Shown here: positions 10,454 to 23,399 of the stretch, in pieces | Position numbering within the stretch: position 1 is the stretch's first letter | Layout of the letters: every line of letters starts with the position of its first letter | Origin: Basidiobolus ranarum | Lineage: Eukaryota; Basidiobolomycota; Basidiobolomycetes; Basidiobolales | Length of the DNA stretch: 43,381 nt | NCBI GenBank assembly: GCA_040143965.1 | Contig: JASJQH010000032.1 | Location: 1 to 43,381, forward strand | Direction: 5' to 3' | Notes under the pieces: model-generated | Databases searched by the model: none | Seen by the model: only the letters and a program-made list of their open reading frames with translations | What the model was told of the DNA's origin: nothing | Made by a program: the position numbers and the translations under genes

Positions 10454-13400
10454 TCATGGATATTGAGAGGCACGGAATGCAGCGGGTGGAATTGTGTGGT
10501 TAGGTGGGAAATCGTTGGATGAAGGAGGCATCTGCTGATGAAACGCAGCAAATTGCTGATGTGGAGGATGTGATGGTTGGGCTACAAAGATAATCGAAAA
10601 GTAATTAGTAAACGATGTCGTCAAAGCGGTCGTACGTAGCCTTCGATAGTTCTCTTACCGAAATTTACAGAGTTCATCGAAGATTGTGGGCCATTTTGGA
10701 AGGCAGATAGAAGGTTCACATTAGGATTTTGGGTTCGCATATTTCTGAGCGAATTTTGACCAGGGTGATTGTTGTACGCCGATGCATTTTGTTCCGAAAT
10801 ACGAGCGGTCATGATGGCAGGGTCTTCAAAGGGTAAGGCAGTGCCTTCAAATATGTTATTATATTTCAATTAAAAAGTTATAAACCTATAGATTATAGTA
10901 CCTCTTGATTGTTCGCTTTGTGAATCGCTTAATCGTTTTTCGGCAGCAGCTTTCAGGAAGTCGCTAAAGAAATCTGATGCTGTGGCTGAGGTCCTATGTG
11001 CTTGTGGACTTGCTTGCGTCATATTGAAATGATGTGCATCGTGTCGACGCATATGCTCATGGTTGTTCATGTCGTTGTTCTGTCGTCGTGGAGGGTCATT
11101 CCAGGATGGTACATTGTTCGGGTAAGAGTATTGAGGTGGAGAGCGTACATCTCTTTGCCCTCCTTGACCATAATGCATTCCCATGTCAGGTCTATTCATG
11201 TCCGGATACTGATTATCCATTCCAAATGAGGACATGTGTCCTGGAGGTCGATGTCCAACTCCATAACCAGGAGGAGCCATTCCGCCAGGTATGTTTCGCA
11301 TAGGAGATTGAGAATGTTGCTGTCCTTGTCCCATAAACGACGAGTAGTGTTGTTCGTGAGAGGGCAAGTACGAGTTTGATCTCCAATCTTCACCTGTAGG
11401 TGGTCTATGATCGTTTAGATTCATTCTTGGTCCTATACCATAGGTAGGTTCCCCAGTCTTTTCGTTGAAACTGACATTGACATTAGGGAACAAAGCACGG
11501 AAGCCTTCTTGCATGGCAACGACATTAGTTCCGCCTTGGTTTCTCATAAACTGATTCATCGAGTAGGGTGAGTAATTACCAGGATTGTTGGTATTACCAA
11601 GTGAATTAGGCGACATTGGGTGACCTAGAGGATGATTAAATCCACTTGATGAAGCTGCTGATTCATCATCACTGAGGGCAAATCCAAATTTAGAATATTG
11701 CTTAGGTTTGGCCATTTGTTCAGAAGAACGCGCTAAGCTCTGTTCATAAGCAATATTCCTTTGTGCTTGCGTGGGAGTAAGGCCTTGACTGAATACCTCA
11801 GTTTTTGTAGAACCAGACGAATTTCTGGTAGGTTCAGAAGGTACAGGATGATCATTAGATCCATTCATTCGACCACCACGTAGAACAGAAAGCAAATCTT
11901 GAGTCACAGGATTTTCAGGAGGCTTCATGCTAAAGGATTCAACTTGGCGTGAGTGGACAAATTGATCATGTCGTTGATGCGACATTGGTCCAGAGAATAC
12001 ATCGGAGAAACCAGGAGGTAAGGATGCTCCTGGTTGATTTCTTTGATGCATTAGTTGCTCTGATCTCATTTGACTAAACATATCCTGAAGGTATTTTTCC
12101 TCCAACTCGGAAGGTGAGTGATGTGGAACAGATTGATTTCCTTCGGTAATAGCACCCAAAAGTGATTGCTTGATATCCATTTGACGGGTGTCGGCAAAGC
12201 CTGCCCCTTGAGTAAAAGATGGCTGTATAATTGGTATTAGAGGAGTTTTGTCATTTCTTGGAAGTTGGGTCATTTCGCTAGGAGGTTTTGTATCGATTTC
12301 ACTGGCGGCGGATGCTTCATGATTGACTGGAATACGCAACGAGTCTGAAGCTTCCTCCAACTCTTTCTCAGCCGTGACGCTAGATACATTCACAGGGGCC
12401 GGTTTATCAAGCAAACTAGGATCATTAACATGTTCAACTCGGGTATCTTTCGTCTCGACATTGTTGGATGTTTTTTCGAATGAATGACCTTCCGTTGGAA
12501 TAGTTACCTCCTTAACGGGGAGAGATTCTTCAGTTGCATCTACTTGAACATTCATTGGGGGATCTAATAATTGAGCCTCGGGCTCAACTGGTGTTGAAGG
12601 TTTCACTAATTCAGCTGCGGGTACAATGATGGTAGGAAGAGCAACATACTCCTTGTTCACACTTTCACTGCTTTGCTCAACTTGAGTATCAAGGGGAGAA
12701 ATCTCACTCTTACTTTCAATTGCCACTTCAATGCCAACTGGTGAAGGCTGGTTGTTGTCCTTAGTACCTTCCTTTTCAAGTTTGGTATCTTCCTTCAGCA
12801 GGACGTCAGTCGATGTGGGAACTTCGACTTCGTCCTTGAGATCAGTTGTAGAAGTAATATCACTTTCAGTCTTGGGTTCGGAATGGGTAATATGCTTTCC
12901 TTTCGTCTTGACTTTGTCGGTACTCTCATGTACTTCTTCCGATTTTCTTTCAACTGATGAGCTGGATGTATTCTTATTCTTCACTGCACTACTCTTGGAG
13001 TCTGTTGGTACTTCATTCTTATCATTTGGTATAACCTTCTTGTTAGAGTCATTACTCTTTTTAACTTTAGAAGTGACAGTGGATACAGTAGGTATCTCTT
13101 CTACATCGGATTCTGGTTTTGTTTTTGAGGCTTGCTTGACGCTATGTTCAGTACTCAACATGTCAACACTCTTGTCAGGTTGGGGAGCATCATTTCGTTT
13201 ACTAGTATCTAGTTTCTTTTCTTTCGTCTTAATCTCCGCCTCCACTTGTCGCTTGGACTTGGCTTTTTCATCCAAGGGTACGGCCTTATTATCAGGTTTA
13301 GCTTCAGCCTTGGATGATTCTTTAGATCCTGTTTTGGTTGAAGATTTAGCAAGATCTTTAGAGTCGACCACCATCTCTGATTTGACTTTCGACTTAGAGT

Positions 13401-15285
13401 CTGCTTTAGTGGATTGTTTGGTCTTTTCATTCGAAGCAGCTGTTTTTATCTCAGGTCTAACTTCAGATTCCGAATTAGTTAAAGCCTTGAATATATCTTT
13501 TGAATCGGTCGTGACTTTGGTTTTTGGCTCCGCTTTATTAGGTTGCTTATTCTCTTCTTTAATCTCGTTATTTGGCTTGCTCTCAGATTTGGCAGGTTGC
13601 TTGAGATCCTCTTTCGCCTTTGACTTTACGTTAACCTTCTCGACAGGTTGCGCCTCGACCTTAGTGTCACGTTTAGCCGATGGTTTAGTTTCTGGCTTAG
13701 TTTCAGGCGTGACTTTTTGTTTAGTGGCATTCTTTTGATCTTCTTTGGCTTCGACTTTAGTCTCTTCAGATTTCACAGGTTTCTTAGCAGGAATAGTGAT
13801 CACTTTAGATTTAGGTTTGATGTGAGAAGCAGAAAGTGGAGGAGGGAAATGATCTAAACTCAAAGTTGATGCTTTGGGAACAACTGGCTTTGGTTTGTTA
13901 GCTAATTTGGCCCAAGATGCAGTTGGTGGTAAAGCAGAGCCTTAAGTTATCAAAGAAAAAGTTAACAATAGATAACATTAGCAAATAAATGTAAACGGTC
14001 CAACCTCCATCATTATCACTTGACTTGCTTTCAGAGCGATGAATAGCGACAGGAGCTTCGGTTCTCCGTGGAGATGGGTATCCATTTGTATGTACTGATG
14101 GTGAGTGCGAATGAACATTCAGAGTGGGTGGCTTGGGGGATTGCTCCAACTGTTGATGTTGGTCATCAAATGTATGATTTCTAGATAATAAATATTAAAT
14201 AACTATTAAATATCAAATATCGATAAAGTTTTTGCGTACCCAGAGGTGAGATCTTCTTTAGTAAATGTATCAGCCTCTTCACCAGGCTCGTGTAAGTACA
14301 TACAATTTGGATTTTGACAAGGTAAATTACGTAAGTAGTAGGTGCAGTATTTGGTAGTTCCGTAAGCAGCCCTATTTTTACAAGTAAAATGAATTAGAAA
14401 ACATTGAATATAAGGATATATGTGTTGAGTTGAACTATGTTCAATCGATTTTTACCTTAGCATTCTACCATTATACATACTTCCATCAACAGCGCTAATA
14501 GCCTTGGCAGCATCCTCTCGTCGAGCGTATGTAATATAAACGCCGACGGTAGGACTCTGCCCAGGGTGGGTACTAGTTGAATTTTGAGCATGACGGCGGT
14601 TGATTACAATCTTGGTTATTTTTCCATACTGTCCAAAGAAATCGTTTGAACGAAGCATCTGTTTCACGAATATATAAACGGAAGTCAGTATGGACTAGAA
14701 AAGATGACATAAAATGATTATAGTGCACGAATCAGTTAAGAGTCCTACCTCATCAGTAATCTTAGCAGTAAGGCCAATCACATAAATAAGACTCTTTTGA
14801 ACAACCCGCACATTGGCCAGGTGTTTACGGCTCATACCCTCAATCTCTTTCTTTTCGCGATCCTTTGCCTTACTAGCTGCCTTTATGCGATTCAGTCTAA
14901 TAAAGAATAAATATTTTTACCATCTAACAAAATTGGGCCAGGTTATACTTGAAAGAACAAAACTTACTCAGATGGCGTCATGGGAATAAATTGTACGTTC
15001 TCATCGGAATAGGCTCGACGACAGGCAGGACATTTACCGTTTAGTTCTTCTTTTATGTGGTGCCAACAAAAACGGCAAATCTGAAATTACACGGAGATTA
15101 TTAGATGTGGTGAACAGAAAAGTATTTGATATAAAACAAATCAACTGGTTCTAGAGCTTATTTCAAGTATTTAAACAAGTAAGAGTTCTCACCTGGTATC
15201 CACAAGGGCAGGGTTTGAAATTACGCTCAGTAATATCCAACTCCTCCATGCATAAAGGGCAATCCCAGTCTTCCTGATCAGACAT
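10454..15285 (-). CDS. NOT4: CCR4-NOT E3 ubiquitin ligase subunit Not4 (Mot2/CNOT4)
   Basis: Nine exons: 15193-15285, 14968-15080, 14749-14896, 14456-14658, 14240-14371, 14005-14180, 10902-13940, 10659-10844 and 10454-10581, coding for about 1405 residues. The N-terminus has the C4C4 RING of Not4 (residues 9-51, MSDQEDWDCPLCMEELD and HIKEELNGKCPACR). It continues with a coiled linker, an RRM (about 105-185, VYVIGL-like and VGVYITYARREDAAKAI) and a C-x8-C-x4-C-x3-H zinc finger (C195, C204, C209, H213; KYCTYYLRNLPCQNPNCMYL). This is the order seen in Not4, which ubiquitylates ribosomal and other targets during co-translational quality control, with Ubc4-type E2s. Unusual is a Lys/Glu/Ser-rich tract of about 330 residues (roughly 330-655) before a Met/Asn/Gln/Pro/Gly-rich disordered C-terminus. 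It is therefore about twice the length of yeast Not4. Confidence 0.95.
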
Positions 15286-16263
15286 ACTTGAGTTTGACCT
15301 TTTTTTTACCGCTATGAAAATACAGTTCTATTGTTATTTAAGAGACAAAGTGATTGGAAAAGTCTATCGAAAAAGACTGTACATTAAGCGATTGCAAGCG
15401 TAAAATAGGCCAATCGAAGGGCAAATAAGCAAACAAAAGGTAGGTGTATTTATAAGATGAATAGATGCGCTTTGGTGCTTGTTCTTAGATGTCTATGTCA
15501 CTTTTCGCCAAGATTAACGCGCTATTATCAATTCAAGTAGAAAGTTCACGAGTGGTTACGGGTAAAAAGCTATATAACCAAATATCTCATTGCTTGCATA
15601 GTGTCTCGTATTTCTTAGCTTCAGATTTTTCCTGAATCCAATCCCAGATCAACCACTTGTAGGAAATTTTTCTAACTGAAAATCCAAAGATTGGCATATT
15701 TACCAGGACTGTGCCTAAATTAAGCTCATGAATCTGGATAAGGAGACGAACAACATCAAGAGTTTAATTCTATGTTGATGCAGCCACAACAATAAACTAG
15801 TAATTGGAGTATTGATCAATTCAATTTGCGGATGCGTCATTGCCTCATTCCAGGAAGAAACAAATATCCACTTTGGGAAAATTATCACCTTCTTCAGAGA
15901 TAATATATGAATGTTCCAAAATCGACTATTTCGCTTCAAAAAGTATGGATAATGCCTCTTAGTCAACACAGGTTATATTAGAGCTAACTTAAGCAAACTC
16001 CAAGGATCATTTCCACATATGACTTCAGTTTAACTCTGGATGTATGTGACTGACTCGAAAAAAACATTTTTTTTTCAACAAGATCGACTATGCTAGTGAA
16101 TTTCCAAGTGAGCCAAAGTGTTGGAAATTTTCAAATTTTTTTTTCAAAGGGAAAACGATATTATAGTCTAAAGAATCTTTAGCATATTGTTTACGAGTTA
16201 TCGAAAGCCCAAAATTTTCTTATCACCTCTCCAATATACGTAATATCTATTTGTTAGTTTAGT
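15286..16263. other. Intergenic region between divergent NOT4 and NOC1
   Basis: About 980 bp with T and A homopolymer runs near 16060-16145. No coding or RNA gene recognised. A further small 5' exon of NOC1 could hide here, since the proposed NOC1 N-terminus is short. Confidence 0.55.
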
Positions 16264-18897
16264 ATGTTGAAAAAACAAAAGAAAAACCTAGAGGACAAAT
16301 CCCGAGTAGTAAGTATACAAAAGAAGCCGAATACGTCGTAGCAGTTCATTGTTGACCTTTCCACCACTTTTATTTAGATTATCAAACCAGCTAGCCGATG
16401 GTTTGAGATAGAACTCCCTGTCTTGGATAGAAATGTAAATCCATTATCTGAGAGCGCAGTGGAGAAGAAGAAAGAACAAGCAAGAGAGTTATTCGAACGT
16501 GAAAATGTTAATTACGAGACCAAAAAGCAAATGTCGGGTTCCGACAAAACTTTCTTGTCGACTGTTATCAACACTGGTACTTTGAATGATAAAGTTTCTG
16601 CATTGACCTTGTTAGTGGGTGAGTCACCTATACACTCGCATAAAACTTTAACTTCTTTATTGGCTATGGCCAAGAAGAAGAATCGTCGTGAAGCCTTGAT
16701 GACTGTAGCTAGTTTGAAAGATCTTATGCTCAACAATTTGCTGCCTGATAGAAAACTTAAGCATTTCCAAGATCAACCTGTTGGACATCCCAAAATCACT
16801 CCAGCCCACTTGATTGTTTGGTATTTCGAAGACTTTCTCAAGCAATATTATTTCGAGATTATTCAACTGATTGAGGTTTGTGTTTATATGAAGTAACGTA
16901 TGTGATTTATTATGTGCTAAATTATTCTCTAGGTATTGTCCACTGATCCCGTTGGTAACGTGAAGACCAACATGGCCGTGTATATTTCGGAACTTTTGTC
17001 TGAAAAGCCCGAACAGGAGCAGAATTTGTTGAAGCTCTTAATTAATAAGCTTGTGAGTCTAAATTTTATTTGACTCGATTACTTTCCGTAGATACTAATC
17101 CTTTCATAGGGAGATACTGATAGAAAACTCGCGTCAAAAGTTTCCTTTTTGATTCTTCAATTGTTGATTAAGCATCCAAACATGAAGCTTATAGTGTCCA
17201 AAGAAATCGAGACATTAATCTTCCGCTCAAACATCCACAGACGCGCTCAATACTCTGGTATTATCACATTAAACCAAATGATTTTGACTAGTGTCGATGT
17301 TGCTGCCGCCAACAAATTGGTTGATATTTATTTCACTTTCTTCAAGAAGCTACTCAACGACCAAAAATATGTAAAAGGTGGAAAGCCCGCTGAGGTTGAA
17401 GTGAAGAAGAAGAAGGCTAAAGGAAAGAAGAAGAAGAATGACAAGAGCCCAATGGATTTAGCCACTGAGGACTCGGAGATTTCTAAAATCATAGCTGCCA
17501 TTTTGACTGGTGTTAACAGAGCATTCCCATTCGCTCGAGTTGAGGATGAAGTTTTCGATGCCAATCTCGATACTCTGTTCAAAATTACCCACACAAGTAC
17601 CTTCAATGTAGTAGTCCAGGCGCTTTCTCTTATCTACCAAGTGTCCTCTTCCAAGCAAGCGGTTTCTGATCGATTCTATCGTACTCTGTATGATTCCTTG
17701 TTGGATCAGCGCCTAGCTAACTCTTCGAAGCAAGCTATGTATTTGAATCTCATCTTCAAATCTCTTAAAGCAGACGTTTCTTTACCAAGAGTCATGAGTT
17801 TCGTAAAACGTATCGTGCAAATTTGTGGCCACCATCAGCCACCTTTCATCTGTGGTGCTTTGTTCCTTATATCCGAACTCACACAATCTAACAAAGGCAT
17901 TCGTGCACTTGTGTTTCAACCCGAAAATGAAGACGATGAGGAGCATTTCGAAGATGTTAAGGATGACGATGATGAGGAAGAGCATTTCGTAGATGTCAAG
18001 GAAGATGGAGAGGAAGAGCAAAAGACTTCACGAATCAGTTATGATGGCCGTAAGAGAGATCCACGTTTCACTAATGCCGAGAAAAGTTGTCTATGGGAGT
18101 TGGTTCCATTTGTGGGTCACTTCCATCCAACGGTTGCCATGTTTGCTAACCAATTGTTGCAAGGTGAAAAGATTCAAAGCCAGCCCGACCTTCATCTTCA
18201 TACTATCATGCACTTCCTTGATCGTTTCGTATACCGTAATCCCAAGAAGAAGTCTTCTACTGTACGTGGTTCATCTATCCATCAACCTATGGATGCTAAT
18301 ACTGCTGGTGGTGTTATCTGGAAGAGAGGTGCCGGCACTGGCGATGTGACCGTCAATTCCGAAGCATTCTGGAGAAAGAAGGCAGTTGAAATTCCTGCCG
18401 ATGAAGTATTCTTCCATAAATTCTTCTCTGAAAAGTCTCGTATTCAAGATACTATCAATAATAAGAAAAAGAAGAGAAAGCATAGCGAGGACTCTGATGA
18501 GGAAGGTGAACCTCTTGGTGAATCTGATGAGGAGGAGATCTGGCAGGCAATGACTGCTGGAATGCCCAATGTTGAGGACGACGAGGACTCTGATGAATCT
18601 GATATTGATGATCTCAGTGTTAGTGAATCGGAATCAGAGGCCGGAGATGCCGAGTCTGAGGAAGAACTTGATGTTGCAGAGAATGAGGAAAGCGCTGAAG
18701 ATGTTGATGATGACGACGACTTTGACGACGAAGAAATGCCTTTCGGGGATGATGAAGATGATCTTATTGCCAGTGATGAGGAAGTTCCAGTGGCTGAGCC
18801 TGAAGAAGACCAGTCAAGTAAAGGTCGCAAGAAGAGAAGAAAGGCAGATCTACCTACTTTCGCTTCTTACGAAGATTACGCCAATATGCTCGATTAA
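16264..18897 (+). CDS. MAK21: Ribosome biogenesis protein Noc1/Mak21 (CCAAT-binding factor family, CEBPZ)
   Basis: A nucleolar HEAT-repeat protein that, with Noc2, helps mature and export 60S ribosomal precursors. Four exons: 16264-16308, 16378-16875, 16933-17052 and 17110-18897, giving about 816 residues. The conserved entry motif SRWFEIELPVLD, the segment ALMTVASLKDLMLNNLLPDRK and the long helical core of the CBF/Mak21 family are clear (FKKLLNDQKYV, ILTGVNRAFPFA, LYDSLLDQRL, LCWELVPFVGHFHPTVAMFA-like). A Lys-rich insert (KKKKAKGKKKK) and an acidic insert near the middle are present. The C-terminus has the expected acidic tail (residues about 665-795, runs of D/E/S) followed by a basic KGRKKRRK patch. 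The start at 16264 gives only 15 residues before the first intron, so an extra upstream exon is possible. Confidence 0.92.
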
Positions 18898-19388
18898 ACA
18901 GTTTACCAAGCAAACATCATTTTTCGCATCTGTTTCTGCTCTGTTGCTTTATGATTTTCCAAACCGCTCTCCTTGCCTTTTGATTAAGTTTGGTTTACTC
19001 GCATCTCTCTTAATCTTGTTTGATAACTTCATGCGTGCGACTAGACTAATAATCGAGTAACTATAGGCACTGCTTTCCTCCTATTTCTTTTAACTTACAA
19101 CCCATGTACACCCGTCTCTGTTGTTATAGATAGTGTAATAGACATTATTTTTCTTTGTGCTTATTTTATGATTTAATAAATACGCTATAGATGCATTGCA
19201 CAAGGATCAATCACTGAGAAATTATTGAGATGATGGCTGCGATTAATTGATCGTTGAAACTACTCGAGTTTACTTGGCTGCAGTTCATTAATTAACAGCT
19301 CCCGTTCACCACCTCAGATATCCTACACTTATTGCATACCATCAAAAAAGTGAGAAAAGCCTTTGCAAATAAACAGGTCGACGTTACA
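18898..19388. other. Intergenic region NOC1 to FIG4
   Basis: About 490 bp between two genes on the same strand. AATAAA at 19175-19180 is a plausible poly(A) signal of NOC1. Nothing else recognised. Confidence 0.55.
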
Positions 19389-22300
19389 ATGACCAGCACA
19401 AAACGAAACCCTGCCTTTCGTAATACTATCGCTGACACATCAGGTCTTCGTCATTCTATATCTGCCAACTTGAATGCCAACCAGCGATTGTCAACTCCAT
19501 TGAATTTGTCAGATGAATCTTCGGACTGTAAAGAAGCACAGCGTTTGGTTCTAAATAAGTTTACCTTATACGAAACAAAAACGGTACGAAGTTTCAATGG
19601 AAACCTTACCTTGAAAATAATTAACTTTCTTATATCGACAGCGATTTTATATAGTAGGCTCTAACCAGAGTGATAATAGATTTAGAATATTAAAAATTGA
19701 TCGTACATGCACGGAGGAACTAAGTATAGTAGAGGACGAAGTAGTCTATTCACGAGAGGAAATTGTGGATTTACTAGCCATGATAGAAGATGGTAACAAA
19801 GCCACTGGAGGTTTAAGCAAAGTTGTTTCTGCCTATGGAATTGTTGGTTAGTGGTTATTCTAGAGAATTGGTTTTTATCTCCAAGCTCAGCAATATCCAC
19901 TCACTCTCATTCAGGCTTCATTAGATTCTTGGAGGGATACTATGTTGTACTTATAACAAAGCGTAGTGCCGTTGCGTTAATTGGTGGTCATTATATTTAT
20001 CACATAGACGACACTTTACTACTTCCTATTACAAATGGGGGTAAATCCGATCGAAAGGCGGATGAGTCCCGGTAGAGATTTGCTAATACTACCATCTACA
20101 TTTCCAACTAAATTAACTTGAAATTCTTTCATACTCCGTAGATACATTAATATCTTCCAAAATGTGGATCTTAGTCGAAACTTTTATTTCAGTTACACAT
20201 ACGATATAACTCATTCATTGCAGCATAACATGACAAGGCCTCCAAACTGGAGAAATTTCTCTTACAATGAGATGTTTGTATGGAATCACTCTCTTTTGGA
20301 AACGGGCTTCCGAAGTTTGAGAAGCAATTCTGATTGGATTTTACCGATCATTTATGGGTTCGTCGACCAAGCTAGTAGGTGATGAGTTTGGTCATGTTGC
20401 ACATCAAAAAGTACTAAGCATTAGAAACTAGGTATAAATGTATTTGGACGTAACATATATGTTACTTTGATTGCTCGTCGATCCCGATTCTTTGCTGGTG
20501 CTCGGTTTTTAAAGCGTGGTGTGAATGATCAAGTACGACTGATATTTTATGTTTATTGAAAACCCCACTGACAAGATGTATAGGGGTATGTAGCAAATGA
20601 CGTTGAGACCGAGCAAATCGTCCACGATATGAACACAACCTCATTTCATTGTCCTGGCGGTCGGTTGTTCAACAACCCTGGATATACTTCATATACACAG
20701 CATCGTGGGTCGATCCCACTTTTCTGGACTCAAGATACCAACTCCATGGCACCTAAGCCACCCATTGAAGGTACATCTAACCTGTTGAATAATCCTACAA
20801 GTATTCCCAATTTTACTGAGCATGTCTGCTTTCAGTCAAATATCGAGACCCATTCTTTTCTGCTGCTGCCTTGCATTTCGACAATATGCACAAACGCTAT
20901 GGAGCTCCAGTGATTGTCCTGAATCTGATAAAGGTAACTTCCTAGTGCTATTATTACGTCTCCACACATGGTTATTAAGCCTTCTCTTTCAATGAGGCTA
21001 AAGAGAAGACCAAACGAGAGTCCAAATTATTAGACGAGTATTCACAAAGTATTGCTTACCTGAATCAATTTTTACCTGAAGAAAAGAAGATTCAATACAT
21101 TGCTTGGGATATGTCCAGGGCATCGAAAAGGTGAACCAGGCTATATTGAGCTGTTCTATGTACGATTCTAATTTTACTTTTCTTTCAAGTCCCGATCAAG
21201 ATGTTATTGGAACTTTGGAGAAGATAGGGGAGGATGCCCTTAGAGATACGGATTTCTTTCATAGCGGACCTGAGCCGTACAATAATTTCATGACGAGACA
21301 GCAAGAGTATGGCTCTTTTTCTTAAAAAATATATAGTTACTTTGCATTAAGGCGATTCTCTTAATCCTAGGAATCCAGATGAGGAGATTACTCGAATTAT
21401 GAGTCGTAGACAAAATGGTGTTGTACGTACTAACTGTATAGATTGTGTGGATCGAACCAACGCTGCTCAATTCGTGATCGGTAGGTGTGCGTTAGCGCAT
21501 CAGGTAAGAATCTCATGAATGATTTCGTCTTATTTCTTGCTGCTTATTTATTTTCATGCAGTTGTACGCCTTGGGTGTTATACCGGAACCCTTTATACCA
21601 TTCGATTGTGACGCAGTCAATATGTTAACTGAGATGTATCATGATCATGGAAACACTATTGCTCTCCAATACGGTGGCTCACATCTTGTAAACACGATGG
21701 AGACCTATCGAAAAATCAAGCAATGGTCAAGTCATTCGCGAGATATGATCGAAGCGTTAAAGCGATACTACAACAATTCATTCATCGGTAAGTATCATCC
21801 GTTCTCTCGTGTGTATCATCTACTTTAACTCATCAATGTGACGGCAGATGCGGAGAAACAAGACTCCATCAATCTATTCCTGGGAAATTTCATTCCCGAA
21901 AGAGATGGATCGATGTTGTGGGAGCTACAATCTGATTTCTACTTACATAACGAAGATCCACGGTACCGGGGCTCTAGAAGGAAGTAAGAATTACAAATGC
22001 ATCTGGTCTCATTGCTGGATCAAATATCTAACAAATATACTTTTTTCATTAGCTATATTCAATGGTGGAGCCCAGATGCTCTTCAGAGGACAGAAGACAA
22101 AGAACCGGATATGTCCATGTATCAGTTAATAAGACGTCCGCAACAGTACGATGATGACGGCGACGATCCATTTAGAGGTTACTGGATTGAATATTACCGA
22201 CCTAGGCTGTTTACTTCATTCGCGAATTTGTTTGCTTACAATATGAATTCCACTTTAAAGTAATTTGTTTGGATCATATCGAAGATAGTTGACCTTTTTC

Positions 22301-23070
22301 TAATCTCTCTCTTCACCACAGGATGTCTTTCAAGGATCAAATACAAAAAGAGACAATAAATGAAAGCGACTACAGTCCCTTTACTGTGCGTGCTAGCTCT
22401 CAAAGTACCAGGTACGTTGCTTCAATGGTAACTCTATAGGATGATACACTAAATTCCCTTTCTAGTTTGGACAGGTTAAATATCGGAGGATTCAGACGTT
22501 GGTTAGCCTTAAAGAACCCAAACACCAGTCCAACCCAATCTAAGAAAGAGTCGAATGACTCGGAAAATACAAATACCACGAATAAGAAATCGAATTCTGG
22601 TAAAAGTACCACCGAACTGGTTTCTCGTCTATTACATCCAGAAGTGACCAACAATGAAACACGTGAATATCGACGGTAAATTCCTCTGAATCCTTATAAC
22701 TTTACGCAAACTAATGTTCCATTTACCATTTTCCAGTTACATAAATCAATTCAAGACAAATTCTGCATTCATGGCACCTACTCCAACTGCTGTAGAGGAT
22801 GAACATTTATTAACCAATCATTCAGATTATCATTTGTACGCGTCATATGTTGGTAAAAGCAAAGTACATCCTATTGAACCTCATACTTCCAACTCCGACC
22901 TTCAACTCTACACAACATACGTAGAGATGCCTCAGGAAATGATGAAATCTGGAGGAGTGAAATATTCCAACACCAACATTGAAAAGCAAAGATATGAAGC
23001 CTATAATACCTGGTTAACCGTTGGTAAATTTAAAGGCAAGAAAAAGCCAATTTGGGAAAGTCGAAGTTAA
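19389..23070 (+). CDS. FIG4: Polyphosphoinositide phosphatase Fig4 (SAC3)
   Basis: A SAC-domain phosphatase that removes the 5-phosphate from PtdIns(3,5)P2 and partners with Fab1/PIKfyve and Vac14 on vacuole or endosome membranes. Sixteen exons: 19389-19583, 19642-19846, 19915-20071, 20142-20374, 20432-20532, 20584-20770, 20836-20933, 20997-21130, 21190-21306, 21371-21503, 21562-21787, 21848-21983, 22053-22259, 22322-22411, 22466-22675 and 22737-23070. They join in frame to about 920 residues. Family landmarks are [55 protein letters not shown], and the CX5R catalytic loop [18 protein letters not shown] (C498 to R504). The loop is followed by [25 protein letters not shown] and an [10 protein letters not shown] segment. 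The start is the first ATG in frame. It is the most intron-dense gene here, with introns of about 50-75 nt. Confidence 0.96.
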
Positions 23071-23399
23071 ATCCCACCCCCATCCCTTTCCCTCAAGCCA
23101 TTAATATATATTATACCATTTGTAATCTCCTATTGACTTGGACTACAATAATAATTCCAAAGCAAGCTCAATAAAATCTACTTCAATAACAAACTAAGCA
23201 CTAATGTTGACTATCTTTAGTCAAGCAATTCATTGTACAATTGGCCAAAAGACAGGTGAAAACAGTAGGGCGTATCAAGAAGAATGATGATAAGCATGTA
23301 ACACGGAGAAGGGTTGCTCTACAAACATGGAGGGTAATATACATGAAACAAAAATAGAAACAGATATAGTATGTAGGTTAGACGCCATCATTATAACCA
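23071..23399. other. 3' intergenic region FIG4/HEM25
   Basis: About 330 bp between convergent genes; AATAAA at 23170-23175 may be the FIG4 poly(A) signal. Nothing else recognised. Confidence 0.5.

Noticed and set aside
12731-13738. A 335-codon open frame on the plus strand opposite NOT4
   Set aside because: It is antisense to the Lys/Glu-rich tract; its Ser/Leu/Val-rich low-complexity protein is what the reverse complement of AAG/GAA-rich codons gives. No family resemblance.
15715-15969. An 84-codon minus-strand frame between NOT4 and NOC1
   Set aside because: No good start context, no family features, and AT-rich random composition.
18444-18830. A 128-codon Ser-rich frame on the minus strand inside NOC1
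   Set aside because: It is the shadow of the acidic GAT/GAA tail of Noc1 (runs of Ser from reversed Asp/Glu codons).
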